Part shown: piece after piece, positions 15,908-21,704 of the stretch
Layout of the letters: each line of letters begins with the position of its first letter
Position numbering within the stretch: position 1 is the stretch's first letter
Source: AC-50 sp035640455
Lineage (GTDB): Bacteria; Actinomycetota; Thermoleophilia; Gaiellales; Gaiellaceae
DNA: 22,444 bases
Reading direction: 5' to 3'
Assembly: GCA_035640455.1 (NCBI GenBank)
Contig: DASQWB010000030.1
Coordinates: 1-22,444 of the forward strand
Notes under the pieces: generated by a model
Database searches by the model: none
Told to the model about the DNA's origin: nothing
What the model saw: only the letters and a program-made list of their open reading frames with translations
Position numbers and translations under genes: made by a program

Positions 15908-16130
15908 GCCGCCGCGCCTCGGGAACGGCGAGATCGAGCGGTCAGGTCGCAAACAGGCGAAGCCCGGCTGATCGTCGTCCGCCACCACGATGAGTCCGCG
16001 AGGAGCTCGCGGCGGCGTAACCGGGCAGTCGAGTTCAGCGGCGTCGGATCGCGGCCTATGAGCTCGAGGTGCGCGGCCGAAGATCATGGGAGCTGGACCG
16101 CGCTTGACGCCGTAGGGTTCGCATATTCGG
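15908..16130. other. Non-coding stretch after the oxidase operon
   Basis: Apart from the hairpin at 15996-16012 I see no gene, promoter or repeat here. It leads into a transposase remnant at 16131. Confidence 0.5.
15996..16012 (+). terminator. Hairpin downstream of the oxidase operon
   Basis: A perfect 7-bp stem CCGCGAG/CTCGCGG with a GAG loop lies 88 bases after the oxidase stop. There is no T-run, so it could be a weak terminator or an mRNA 3'-end stabiliser in this GC-rich genome. Confidence 0.35.
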
Positions 16131-16240
16131 TCACGCGGCGGCGGTGTATTCGTGTATGAGGCCGCCGAGCAGGTCACGGCGGCGAATCGTGTGAATCGGC
16201 GGCGCGGGTAACGTCGCGGGAGCGCGCCGGATTGGCGGGG
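16131..16240 (-). mobile_element. Tail of an integrase-core (IS481/IS3-like) transposase
   Basis: The minus-strand frame ends IRRRDLLGGLIHEYTAAA followed by TGA. The RRDLLGGLIHEY ending is one I associate with the C-terminus of an actinobacterial rve-type transposase family. The DNA upstream (above about 16240) no longer resembles it, so only the tail survives. No terminal inverted repeats were found. The call rests on remembered family endings. Confidence 0.45.
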
Positions 16241-16343
16241 GCAAGGCACGCTCGCCGGGTGTCGGCTTAGGCGCGTTCCCACCAGCCGATCGGCACCGAG
16301 AGACGCTGTAGCGCGGGGCCGCCGTTCCGCTACGGTTGATCGC

Positions 16344-16595
16344 ATGACGATCCAACGCATGGGTCACGTGGGCATCGTGGTCGACGACCTCGCCGCCGCG
16401 ACGGCGTTCTTCGTCGAGCTCGGACTCAAGCTGCAGGGCAAGGGATCGGTCGAGGGCGGTTGGGTAGACCGCGTCGTGGGTCTCGAGGGCGTCCGGGCAG
16501 AGATCGCGATGGTGGAGACCCCTGATGGCCACGGACGGCTCGAGCTGACGAAGTTTCACGCCCCGTCGGGCCGGGGCGGCGACCGGCACGCCTGA
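16344..16595 (+). pseudogene. Glyoxalase/VOC-family protein, truncated
   Basis: From ATG 16344 the protein reads MTIQRMGHVGIVVDDLAAAT and AFFVELGLKLQGKGSVEGGW, then VDRVVGLEGVRAEIAMVE, then DGHGRLELTKFH. This is the first half of a VOC (glyoxalase/bleomycin-resistance fold) protein, including the metal-ligand His in MGHVGIV. Related proteins are about 140-150 residues long; here the family sequence ends near residue 72 and eleven unrelated residues follow. The stop lies at the edge of the right copy of the tRNA-derived repeat. The missing half is not found nearby. The remnant is unlikely to be active unless it dimerises as a single module. Confidence 0.75.
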
Positions 16596-16625
16596 CGGAC
16601 TCGAACCGTCGACCCCCTCCTTACC
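16594..16625 (-). repeat. tRNA 3'-half fragment, right copy of direct repeat (att-like)
   Basis: Bases 16594-16619 are identical to 1295-1320, and both are followed by TTACC (one extra C here). On the minus strand it reads as anticodon-loop end TGGTAAGGAG, variable loop, then a full T-arm GACGG-TTCGAGT-CCGTC, resembling the 3' half of tRNA-Thr(GGT). The D-arm and 5' acceptor strand are missing. It abuts the truncated VOC gene. Confidence 0.72.
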
Positions 16626-16645
16626 ATGCGCTCCGCTCGGCAAGG

Positions 16646-16730
16646 GGTCGCAACCCGCGGCAACCGTTTGGCTTGTTTTCGCCATTTTGGGGCGCGCCGC
16701 CTTTGCCAGTGATTGCCACCGGTTGCGACC
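16646..16730. repeat. Inverted 10-bp repeats beside the tRNA fragment (possible integrase arm sites)
   Basis: GGTCGCAACC at 16646-16655 is exactly inverted as GGTTGCGACC at 16721-16730, with further related pieces between them (CGGCAACCG at 16658, TTGCCACCGG at 16713). Spaced short repeats next to a tRNA-derived core are how attP arm-type sites of tyrosine integrases look. No integrase gene lies in the window. Confidence 0.45.
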
Positions 16731-16753
16731 GCTAGGTTCCATAAAGGCTCCAT

Positions 16754-16783
16754 GCCTGCGCCCCGCGGATGCGCGCCGCAGGC
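16754..16783 (-). terminator. Inverted repeat downstream of the flavin oxidoreductase
   Basis: GCCTGCG (16754-16760) pairs with CGCAGGC (16777-16783), and a nested GCGCC-GCA-GGCGC hairpin overlaps it. It lies about 50 bases after the minus-strand stop at 16832. There is no T-run, so it is a weak terminator candidate. Confidence 0.3.
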
Positions 16784-16831
16784 GCCTCCGGCCGGCGGGC
16801 GGACCGATGGTCGGGCTCCGTCGACGTAACC

Positions 16832-17974
16832 TCAGGCGGCTCGCCCGAACCAGCGCTCGCGTCGGGTCGCGCCGAACGCCGCTTTCTCCGCGGCGAGCTC
16901 GGGTGACGGGCCGGCGAGACGGGCGGTCGGCGTCGGCCCGCCAAGGAAGTTCGCCTCGACCTTGCCGACCGCTCCGCCGCCGAACTCGATGAAGCAGTTA
17001 CCCGCACCTTCCCACGGCTGCGGCGGCTTGTCGCCGCGGAGCCGCGCGCCGATGTCGTCGGCGACGACCGCAGCGGCAGACTCCGCGAACACGCCTGCCT
17101 TCGCCGTAGGGGCGCCCGCGACATCGCCGACCGCGTACACGTCCGCGAACCGTGTCGCGAGATTCGCCCGCTCCACCGGGATCCAGCCGTCGACCGCGAG
17201 CCCGGAAGCCTCGACGACCTCGGGGACGCGGTGGACGGGAATACCGACGAACAGGTCGTAGGGAACGCTTTCGCCGCTCGCAAGCAACGCGTTCTTGCTC
17301 CGCGTGTCGAGCGCCGTGATGTGCTGGTTCGCCATGTAGTCGATCCCTCGCTGGCCGAGCGCGTCGAGGATGCTCTGCGAGACCTCCTTCGTGATCGGAA
17401 CCGGCGCCGACATCGGGCCGATCACATGGATCTCCGCGGCTTCCCTGATCCCGCGTTTCACGAGGTGGTCGTGGAGCAGGAGCGCGCCTTCGAACGGCGC
17501 GGGTGGGCACTTGAAGGGCTGCCCGAGGATCCCGATCAGGATCGTTCCGGACTCGAACTCGGGGAGCGCGTCGCGCATGCGCTCGGCACCCGCGAGTGAG
17601 TAGTACTCGTAACCGCCTTCCTCGAAGCCTGGAGTCGCCGCGAAGTCGTAGTTCGCTCCCAGTGCGACGACGAGGATGTCGGCGTCGTAGGACCCCCGGT
17701 CGGTGGTGACGCGCCGTGTCTCCGGCTCGATTGACTCCACGCGCTCCCGGCGGAATTCGACGCAGTCCTTCGATATGTCGGCGTAGGGGAGGAGGACATC
17801 CTCCGTGGCCTTGCGGCCGAACAGGATGTCGAGCTTCGAGTATCCGAAGCTGAACGCGTCGTTCTGGTCGATGAGCGTCACGCTGACCTCGTCAGGCAGC
17901 GAATCGGAGAGACGGGTCGCAAGCTCCAGGCCCGCGAAGCCAGCGCCGAGGATGACGACGTGCTTCTTGCTCAC
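16832..17974 (-). CDS. FAD-dependent oxidoreductase, sulfide:quinone / flavocytochrome c type
   Basis: A 380-residue two-dinucleotide-domain flavoprotein. HVVILGAGFAGLELA (residues 5-19) is the FAD-binding Rossmann motif, and VYAVGDVAGAPTAKAG is the second FAD contact. GQPFKCPPAPFEGALLLHD places Cys156 where sulfide:quinone reductases and flavocytochrome c sulfide dehydrogenases carry a redox cysteine; another Cys follows in GAGNCFIEFGGG. These enzymes oxidise sulfide or polysulfide and pass electrons to quinone or cytochrome. Many relatives are uncharacterised, so the substrate is open. There is no signal peptide. The start is GTG 17974. It is divergent from the cupredoxin operon, whose copper protein could be an electron partner (inference). 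Confidence 0.85.
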   Translation of the reverse strand: MSKKHVVILGAGFAGLELATRLSDSLPDEVSVTLIDQNDAFSFGYSKLDILFGRKATEDVLLPYADISKDCVEFRRERVESIEPETRRVTTDRGSYDADILVVALGANYDFAATPGFEEGGYEYYSLAGAERMRDALPEFESGTILIGILGQPFKCPPAPFEGALLLHDHLVKRGIREAAEIHVIGPMSAPVPITKEVSQSILDALGQRGIDYMANQHITALDTRSKNALLASGESVPYDLFVGIPVHRVPEVVEASGLAVDGWIPVERANLATRFADVYAVGDVAGAPTAKAGVFAESAAAVVADDIGARLRGDKPPQPWEGAGNCFIEFGGGAVGKVEANFLGGPTPTARLAGPSPELAAEKAAFGATRRERWFGRAA

Positions 17975-18062
17975 TCACGCGGACGATAACGCGACAGCTC
18001 TACGACGTTCGTTCGGCCGCTGAACGCCGGCCTTACGGGCGGCGCGTCGGCGGCGCTGTCGG

Positions 18063-18078
18063 TCCGAGGTAAGGACGG
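18063..18078 (+). promoter_or_regulatory. GAGGTAAG motif, copy 1 (upstream of cupredoxin operon)
   Basis: TCCGAGGTAAGGACGG lies 53 bases before the ATG at 18132. The same core recurs at 19971-19978 and 21298-21305, each time upstream of a plus-strand unit. The flanks GTCC...GGAC form a small dyad here. Confidence 0.5.
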
Positions 18079-18131
18079 TGCGCAACCGCACACCAACTCC
18101 TCCGACGCCGAATTCGCAAAAGGAGGAGCAC

Positions 18132-18440
18132 ATGCCTTACGGGAGTTGGACCAACGATCTGCCGACGGGGTTCTTTCTCGCCGTGCACATCGCCGCGTTC
18201 GCGATCGGGGCCGGCTTCGCCTGGCTGGCCTTCAAGCGCGAGCTCGCTTTGCTCGGCGGAGCGTTCTCGCTGTTCGCCGCCGCTGAGCTCGTCTACATGA
18301 CCTACCACCTCGACTGGACCGTCTTTCTGTTCGCTCACACGATCGCCGAGGTACTCGACCTCGCCGCGTTCCTGCTCGTGTTCGCGGGCGCGGTCTACTC
18401 GGTCGTGCGCCGACCGGCGCTCGGGGTGACGCCCTCATGA
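18132..18440 (+). CDS. Small three-helix membrane protein, first gene of cupredoxin operon
   Basis: A 102-residue protein starting MPYGSWTNDLPTGFFLAVHI, with a strong ribosome site (AAAAGGAGGAGCAC) just before ATG 18132; the upstream in-frame ATG 18078 is rejected because of it. Three hydrophobic helices are visible, about residues 13-33, 36-56 and 62-88. Polar or aromatic residues (VYMTYHLDW, FAHTIAEVLD) sit within the membrane region, including two histidines that could hold a cofactor or metal. I do not recognise the family. Its stop overlaps the cupredoxin ATG as ATGA. It probably anchors or serves the copper protein. Confidence 0.75.
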   Translation: MPYGSWTNDLPTGFFLAVHIAAFAIGAGFAWLAFKRELALLGGAFSLFAAAELVYMTYHLDWTVFLFAHTIAEVLDLAAFLLVFAGAVYSVVRRPALGVTPS

Positions 18441-18781
18441 GTCTGCACCGGTTTCTCCTCCCCGCCGCCGCAATGCTCGTCGCGACAGTGTTCGCGGCGG
18501 GCTGCGGCGGCACCGGCAGCAGCGAGCCGGTGGCGACGACAAAGGTGTCGATGGCCAAGAGCTATCGCTTCGACCCGAAGACGATCGAGATCAGGGCCGG
18601 CGACACCGTCACCTGGACAAACCACGACAACTTCACCCACACCGTCGAGGTCGACGGCCAAGACGACCACAAGGTCGGCCGCGGCGACAGCGTCTCGATC
18701 AGGTTCGGCAGGCCCGGCACCTACCACTACGTCTGCACGCTGCACAGCCACGACATGCACGGGACGGTGATCGTCACGTGA
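18437..18781 (+). CDS. Lipoprotein cupredoxin (plastocyanin-like)
   Basis: A 114-residue blue-copper protein. The N-terminus is a lipoprotein signal ending FAAGC (C23), so the mature protein is anchored outside the membrane by lipid. The fold signature is present: YRFDPKTIEIRAGDTVTWTN, then the ligand His68 in NFTHTV. The C-terminal ligand loop is YHYVCTLHSHDMHG, giving Cys100, His103 (or His105) and Met107. The loop is longer than the common CxxHxxM form by one residue and carries two extra histidines, which could alter the copper site or add a second one. It is coupled at both ends (ATGA and GTGA) to small membrane proteins. It is likely to carry electrons or handle copper. Confidence 0.9.
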   Translation: MSLHRFLLPAAAMLVATVFAAGCGGTGSSEPVATTKVSMAKSYRFDPKTIEIRAGDTVTWTNHDNFTHTVEVDGQDDHKVGRGDSVSIRFGRPGTYHYVCTLHSHDMHGTVIVT

Positions 18782-19182
18782 CGCTCGCCGACGTGCGCGC
18801 CGACATCGTCATCCTCAGCTGCGCGATCAGCGCCGGCATTCACGGCGCCCTCGTTCCTGACCACTTCGAGGAAGGCACGGGCGCCGGGCTCGGCTTCGTC
18901 GTCGCGGCCGTCCTGCTCGCCCTCCTCGCCGTCGTCCTGACCCGCAAGCCAACGCAACTCGCGCTCGGCGCGACCACGGCCGTCTTTGCCGGCCTGATCG
19001 CCAGCTACGCGCTCGCGGTCACGACCGGCTTCCCGCTCCTCCACCCGGAGCCGGAAGCGCTCGACGGGCTCGCGCTCTTCACCAAGGCGGTCGAAGCCAT
19101 CGGGCTCGTGCTGGCCGCAGGCCACCTGCGGCGACCGTCGCTCACCCTCACCCTCAGACAACCGAAAGGAACGCCGACATGA
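18778..19182 (+). CDS. Four-helix membrane protein, unknown function
   Basis: A 134-residue protein from GTG 18778 (overlapping the cupredoxin stop as GTGA). Helices are visible at about residues 7-25, 34-55, 61-81 and 97-115. The loop IHGALVPDHFEEGTG between the first two carries His and acidic residues. I remember similar small proteins beside cupredoxins in Actinobacteria but know no function. The C-terminus is cytoplasmic-looking and basic. Its TGA overlaps the next ATG. Its layout suggests a membrane partner of the cupredoxin. Confidence 0.7.
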   Translation: MTLADVRADIVILSCAISAGIHGALVPDHFEEGTGAGLGFVVAAVLLALLAVVLTRKPTQLALGATTAVFAGLIASYALAVTTGFPLLHPEPEALDGLALFTKAVEAIGLVLAAGHLRRPSLTLTLRQPKGTPT

Positions 19183-19907
19183 ACACGCAGCGGGCCTCAC
19201 GCCCGATCCCAATCGCCCTAACGGCCTTGGTCGCCTTCTTCAGCGCCCTCGCCGCGCTCGCCGTCTCGAACGGCATGGACATGGCCCAGGCGCACGGCAA
19301 CCAGCCGCAGCACGCCCAGGCGCCAAAGCACATGACGATGACCGTCCACCGGTCGCGGATGCTGACGGCGAAGGCGGTCGCGCTGCGCATGGACATGCGC
19401 AAGCTCTGGGAAGACCACATCACCTGGACGCGACTGGCGATCATCAGCCTGACGACCAACGCTCCCGACACCGAGGCGACCGTCGGCCGGCTGCTGCAGA
19501 ATCAGACAGACATCGGCAGCGCGATCAAGCCGTTCTACGGCAACGCTGCCGGAGACCAGCTGACCGCGTTGCTACGGCAGCACATCCTGATCGCGGCGGA
19601 CGTGATAGCCGCCGCGCAAGCCGGCGACAGCGCCAAGCTCGCCGATGCCCAAGCCCGCTGGGTCGCGAACGCGGACGGGATCGCCGCTGTCCTACACAGC
19701 GTCAACCCGCGCCAATGGCCGCTCGGCGAGATGAAAGCGATGATGCACAGGCACCTCGACCTGACGACACAGGAAGCGGTCGCCAGGCTGCAGGGCAACT
19801 GGAGCGCCGACGTCGCCGCCTACGACAAGGTGCACGAGCAGATCCTGCACATGGCCGACATGCTCTCCAAGGGCATCGTCAAGCAGTGCCCGGCCCGCTT
19901 CCGCTAG
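19179..19907 (+). CDS. Exported Met/His-rich protein of an uncharacterised helical family
   Basis: A 242-residue protein. The N-terminal signal helix (IPIALTALVAFFSALAAL) is followed by a Met/His-rich linker (NGMDMAQAHGNQPQHAQ, then KHMTMTVHRSRM). Next is an all-helical domain with the conserved blocks WEDHITWTRLAIIS, LLQNQTDIGSAIKPFYG, LRQHILIAADVI, HLDLTTQEAVARLQGNW and DKVHEQILHMADML. This family is widespread but, as far as I know, without an assigned role, and database names are often wrong. Many conserved His and Glu lie on helices, so a metal or heme site is plausible. The linker resembles periplasmic copper-binding segments, which would suit the cupredoxin three genes upstream. It ends the coupled operon. 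Confidence 0.78.
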   Translation: MNTQRASRPIPIALTALVAFFSALAALAVSNGMDMAQAHGNQPQHAQAPKHMTMTVHRSRMLTAKAVALRMDMRKLWEDHITWTRLAIISLTTNAPDTEATVGRLLQNQTDIGSAIKPFYGNAAGDQLTALLRQHILIAADVIAAAQAGDSAKLADAQARWVANADGIAAVLHSVNPRQWPLGEMKAMMHRHLDLTTQEAVARLQGNWSADVAAYDKVHEQILHMADMLSKGIVKQCPARFR

Positions 19908-19931
19908 CCGCCCGCGTCCCCTCGCTGGCCC

Positions 19932-19962
19932 TCCGCCCCGAGGCGATCCACCTCGGGGCGGA
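19932..19962 (+). terminator. Strong hairpin after the cupredoxin operon
   Basis: A perfect 12-bp stem (TCCGCCCCGAGG paired with its complement) with a 7-base loop begins 25 bases after the stop at 19907. It has no T-run. Motif copy 2 begins only four bases later, so a terminator followed at once by the next promoter is the simplest reading. Confidence 0.6.
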
Positions 19963-19966
19963 CGCG

Positions 19967-19984
19967 TCCGGAGGTAAGGACCGG
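19967..19984 (+). promoter_or_regulatory. GAGGTAAG motif, copy 2 (upstream of the sigma-factor operon)
   Basis: TCCGGAGGTAAGGACCGG (19967-19984) shares GAGGTAAGGAC with copy 1 and lies 23 bases before the ATG at 20008. As in copy 1, GTCC and GGAC flank the core as a small dyad. Confidence 0.5.
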
Positions 19985-20007
19985 GCACGACGCGTCACCA
20001 AGTAGAC

Positions 20008-20226
20008 ATGCAAACAAAGACGACGAGCGAGCGAAGCGCCGAGGAGGTTGTCCGCTGGCGCCGGGAGCGGCTGGTGGAATCCGGTTTTCCGCTGCCGCTT
20101 GCGGCTAGGCTCGCCAAGAACCCGCGCTACGACCTGCACGCGCTGATCGAGCTAGTCGAGCGAGGCTGCCCGGCGGACCTCGCGGTCCGAATCCTCGCTC
20201 CAGTCGAGGAGAACACCGCCGCATGA
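20008..20226 (+). CDS. Small soluble protein, unknown, first gene of sigma-factor operon
   Basis: A 72-residue protein, charged and helical, with EEVVRWRRERLVESGFPLPL, AARLAKNPRYDLHALIELVE and RGCPADLAVRILAPVEE. It resembles short actinobacterial proteins I have seen without names; the helical halves could form a small helix-turn-helix-like or UBA-like bundle. No ribosome site is obvious before ATG 20008. Its TGA overlaps an ATG at 20223 (ATGA), which opens the leader of the sigma gene, so the three genes form one unit. A role in regulating the sigma factor is inference from position. Confidence 0.7.
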   Translation: MQTKTTSERSAEEVVRWRRERLVESGFPLPLAARLAKNPRYDLHALIELVERGCPADLAVRILAPVEENTAA

Positions 20227-20284
20227 ACGCCGTGAGCGCGGCTACCGTAGCGCGCGTGGAGCCGCAAGCCCTCTGCCGACGCTC

Positions 20285-20920
20285 GTGCCGGCGCCACCCT
20301 CGCTCGATCCCGGGTCGGGGGAGTGGCTGCGCTCTCTGCGCGCCTCAGGCGCAGAACGTGAGGAGGCGATCGCGCGCCTGCACGCGCTGCTTTTGCGCGC
20401 GGCGCGCTTCGAGGTCGCCCGCCGGCGGCCGACGCTGCCGCATCTGCGCGGCGGCGACCTCGACGACATCGCGATCCAAGCCGCTGATGACGCGCTCATG
20501 GGCGTCCTTCGCCGCCTCGACGACTTCCGCGGCGCCAGTCGCTTCACCACCTGGGCCTACAAGTTCGCCCTCTACGAGGCGGCGGTCAAACTGCGCAAGC
20601 GCGCCTGGCAGGGGCGCGAGGTGCCGCTCGAGCCCGAAGGCTGGGCCCTGTTCTCGAGCGCCGGCCTCGAGCCAGACGCCGAGGTCGAGCAGAGCGAGCT
20701 GCTCGCAACGCTACAGGCGGCGATCGATGATGTGCTGACGCCGCACCAGCGGCGCGTCCTGGTGGCATTGGCCTTGAACGGCGTCCCGATCGACGTTCTC
20801 GCCGAGCGGCTCAACACCAACCGCAACGCGCTCTACAAGACGCTGCACGATGCGCGGCGGAAGCTGCGCAAACATCTAGACGAGCGCGGTTTCGTGCTCG
20901 ATAGCCTGGAGGAGAGATGA
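20285..20920 (+). CDS. ECF-type sigma-70 family RNA polymerase sigma factor
   Basis: A 211-residue sigma factor. Region 2 is seen as DDIAIQAADDALMGVLRRLD then DFRGASRFTTWAYKFALYEA, the classic DFRG-x-S-x-F-x-TW core-binding and -10-recognition block. Region 4 is seen as LTPHQRRVLVALALNGVPID followed by VLAERLNTNRNALYKTLHDARRKLRKHL, the helix-turn-helix for the -35 element. The start used is GTG 20285. However, the coding-like sequence begins earlier: an ATG at 20223 coupled to the previous stop opens a frame (NAVSAATVARVEPQAL) that would need a frame change near 20272 to join this one. Its stop overlaps the next ATG as ATGA, and the next gene looks like its anti-sigma partner. The GAGGTAAG motif upstream suggests autoregulation. 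Confidence 0.88.
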   Translation: MPAPPSLDPGSGEWLRSLRASGAEREEAIARLHALLLRAARFEVARRRPTLPHLRGGDLDDIAIQAADDALMGVLRRLDDFRGASRFTTWAYKFALYEAAVKLRKRAWQGREVPLEPEGWALFSSAGLEPDAEVEQSELLATLQAAIDDVLTPHQRRVLVALALNGVPIDVLAERLNTNRNALYKTLHDARRKLRKHLDERGFVLDSLEER

Positions 20921-21153
20921 TGGAGCGACCCGATCTCAAGCAGGCGCTGGGCCGGCTGCTAGGGCCGGCTGGGCCCGAGGTCGGCTGCGACGTCTGCTTC
21001 GAGGAGCTCGACCGCTACGTAGAGCTCGAAATCGCCGGCGCCGACGCCGACGCCGCCATCCCCGGACTGCGTGCGCATCTAGACGGCTGCTCGGCCTGCC
21101 GCGAGGAGCACGACAGCCTGTACGCGCTCGTCAGCGGCAGCCAAGCGCTCTAG
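20917..21153 (+). CDS. Zinc-finger anti-sigma-like protein
   Basis: A 78-residue soluble protein with GCDVCFEELDRYVELEIAG and LRAHLDGCSACREEHDSLYA. The H-x3-C-x2-C block plus the upstream CxxC is typical of ZAS-type anti-sigma domains that bind and hold ECF sigma factors, often releasing them on oxidation or metal stress. There is no membrane segment, so it is a cytoplasmic type. Its ATG overlaps the sigma stop (ATGATG), as expected for a sigma/anti-sigma pair. The signal sensed is unknown. Confidence 0.8.
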   Translation: MMERPDLKQALGRLLGPAGPEVGCDVCFEELDRYVELEIAGADADAAIPGLRAHLDGCSACREEHDSLYALVSGSQAL

Positions 21154-21294
21154 GCGATTTGCGAACGTAAGACGCGCTCGCCCCCAAGCGGGCGTGGGGG
21201 GAACGAGCTTTCTGCTCGCTCCCAGTGCTAACTGCGCTGGGGGCCGGGGAAGCTCCGCCTCCTCGTTCGTACGGCGCGCCCGACGCCCCGAAAA
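21154..21294. other. Hairpin-rich non-coding stretch
   Basis: Three hairpins follow each other. CCCCC/GGGGG at 21181-21200 encloses a 10-base loop. CGAGC/GCTCG at 21204-21218 encloses TTTCT. CCCAGTGC/GCGCTGGG at 21221-21241 encloses TAACT and has one G-T pair. They lie between the anti-sigma stop and motif copy 3. They could be a compound terminator or part of a structured RNA; I see no gene. Confidence 0.4.
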
Positions 21295-21311
21295 TCCGAG
21301 GTAAGAACGGG
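21295..21311 (+). promoter_or_regulatory. GAGGTAAG motif, copy 3
   Basis: TCCGAGGTAAGAACGGG differs from copy 1 by a G-to-A change within the shared stretch, plus one extra trailing G. It lies 55 bases before the ATG at 21367, nearly the same spacing as copy 1. A GGCGCG hexamer precedes the core by 19 bases in both. Confidence 0.5.
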
Positions 21312-21366
21312 CGAGCTGCTGCCACTAACTAACTGGTACCTGCCGCGCGCTGGAGGCTTTGCCCAG

Positions 21367-21600
21367 ATGGCCGTCGTCAAAAGGGTTCTCGCGTCCTTTA
21401 TCGCACTTGCCGCCGTCGCCGCGCTCCTTCTGCTCGGCGGCATCCTCGTCAACGTGTGGCTCCCAAGAACCCCATCGCGACTAATGAGGAGGCGCGGTCA
21501 TTCCGCGTTGCGGTCCGAATCCGGGCGCCGGGGCGTGAGCCTGCGGATTCGGCTGGCACGGTCGTCGGGATGGCCGAGGGTGAAGCGCGGGGCGCCGTAG
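21367..21600 (+). CDS. Membrane protein start, probably broken after about 35 residues
   Basis: GGAGG lies 10 bases before ATG 21367, and the first 35 residues form a good membrane helix (KRVLASFIALAAVAALLLLG then GILVNVWLPR). From about 21473 onward the frame becomes Arg/Ser/Pro-rich (RLMRRRGHSALRSESGRRG) and does not look like protein, while a transposase start appears 150 bases further on. I infer a membrane or exported gene interrupted by a mobile element, of which only the promoter, ribosome site and first helix remain. It could instead be a genuine 77-residue protein. It has a copy of the GAGGTAAG motif upstream. Confidence 0.5.
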   Translation: MAVVKRVLASFIALAAVAALLLLGGILVNVWLPRTPSRLMRRRGHSALRSESGRRGVSLRIRLARSSGWPRVKRGAP

Positions 21601-21626
21601 AGTCTTGGTACGCGAAGGCGTTGCTC

Positions 21627-21704
21627 GTGACGTTCTTGGCGTTTCTGTATCGGGCGGTGCGGTGCCTGCTTGAGCTGCTCGTCCTCACGTGGCGGTCGGG
21701 TTAG
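21627..21704 (+). mobile_element. Start of an integrase-core transposase (remnant)
   Basis: From GTG 21627 the protein reads VTFLAFLYRAVRCLLELLVL and stops at TWRSG. The YRAVRCLLELLVL...RS start resembles the N-terminus of the same rve-type transposase family whose tail I see at 16131. The rest is missing. Confidence 0.4.

Noticed and set aside
16594..16680. Complete tRNA-Thr gene
   Set aside because: The T-arm and part of the anticodon arm fit, but the D-arm and acceptor pairing cannot be built from the upstream bases.
18010..18026. Inverted repeat CGTTC-N7-GAACG in the divergent region before the cupredoxin operon
   Set aside because: Five-base arms are expected by chance in DNA this rich in G and C; no second copy was seen.
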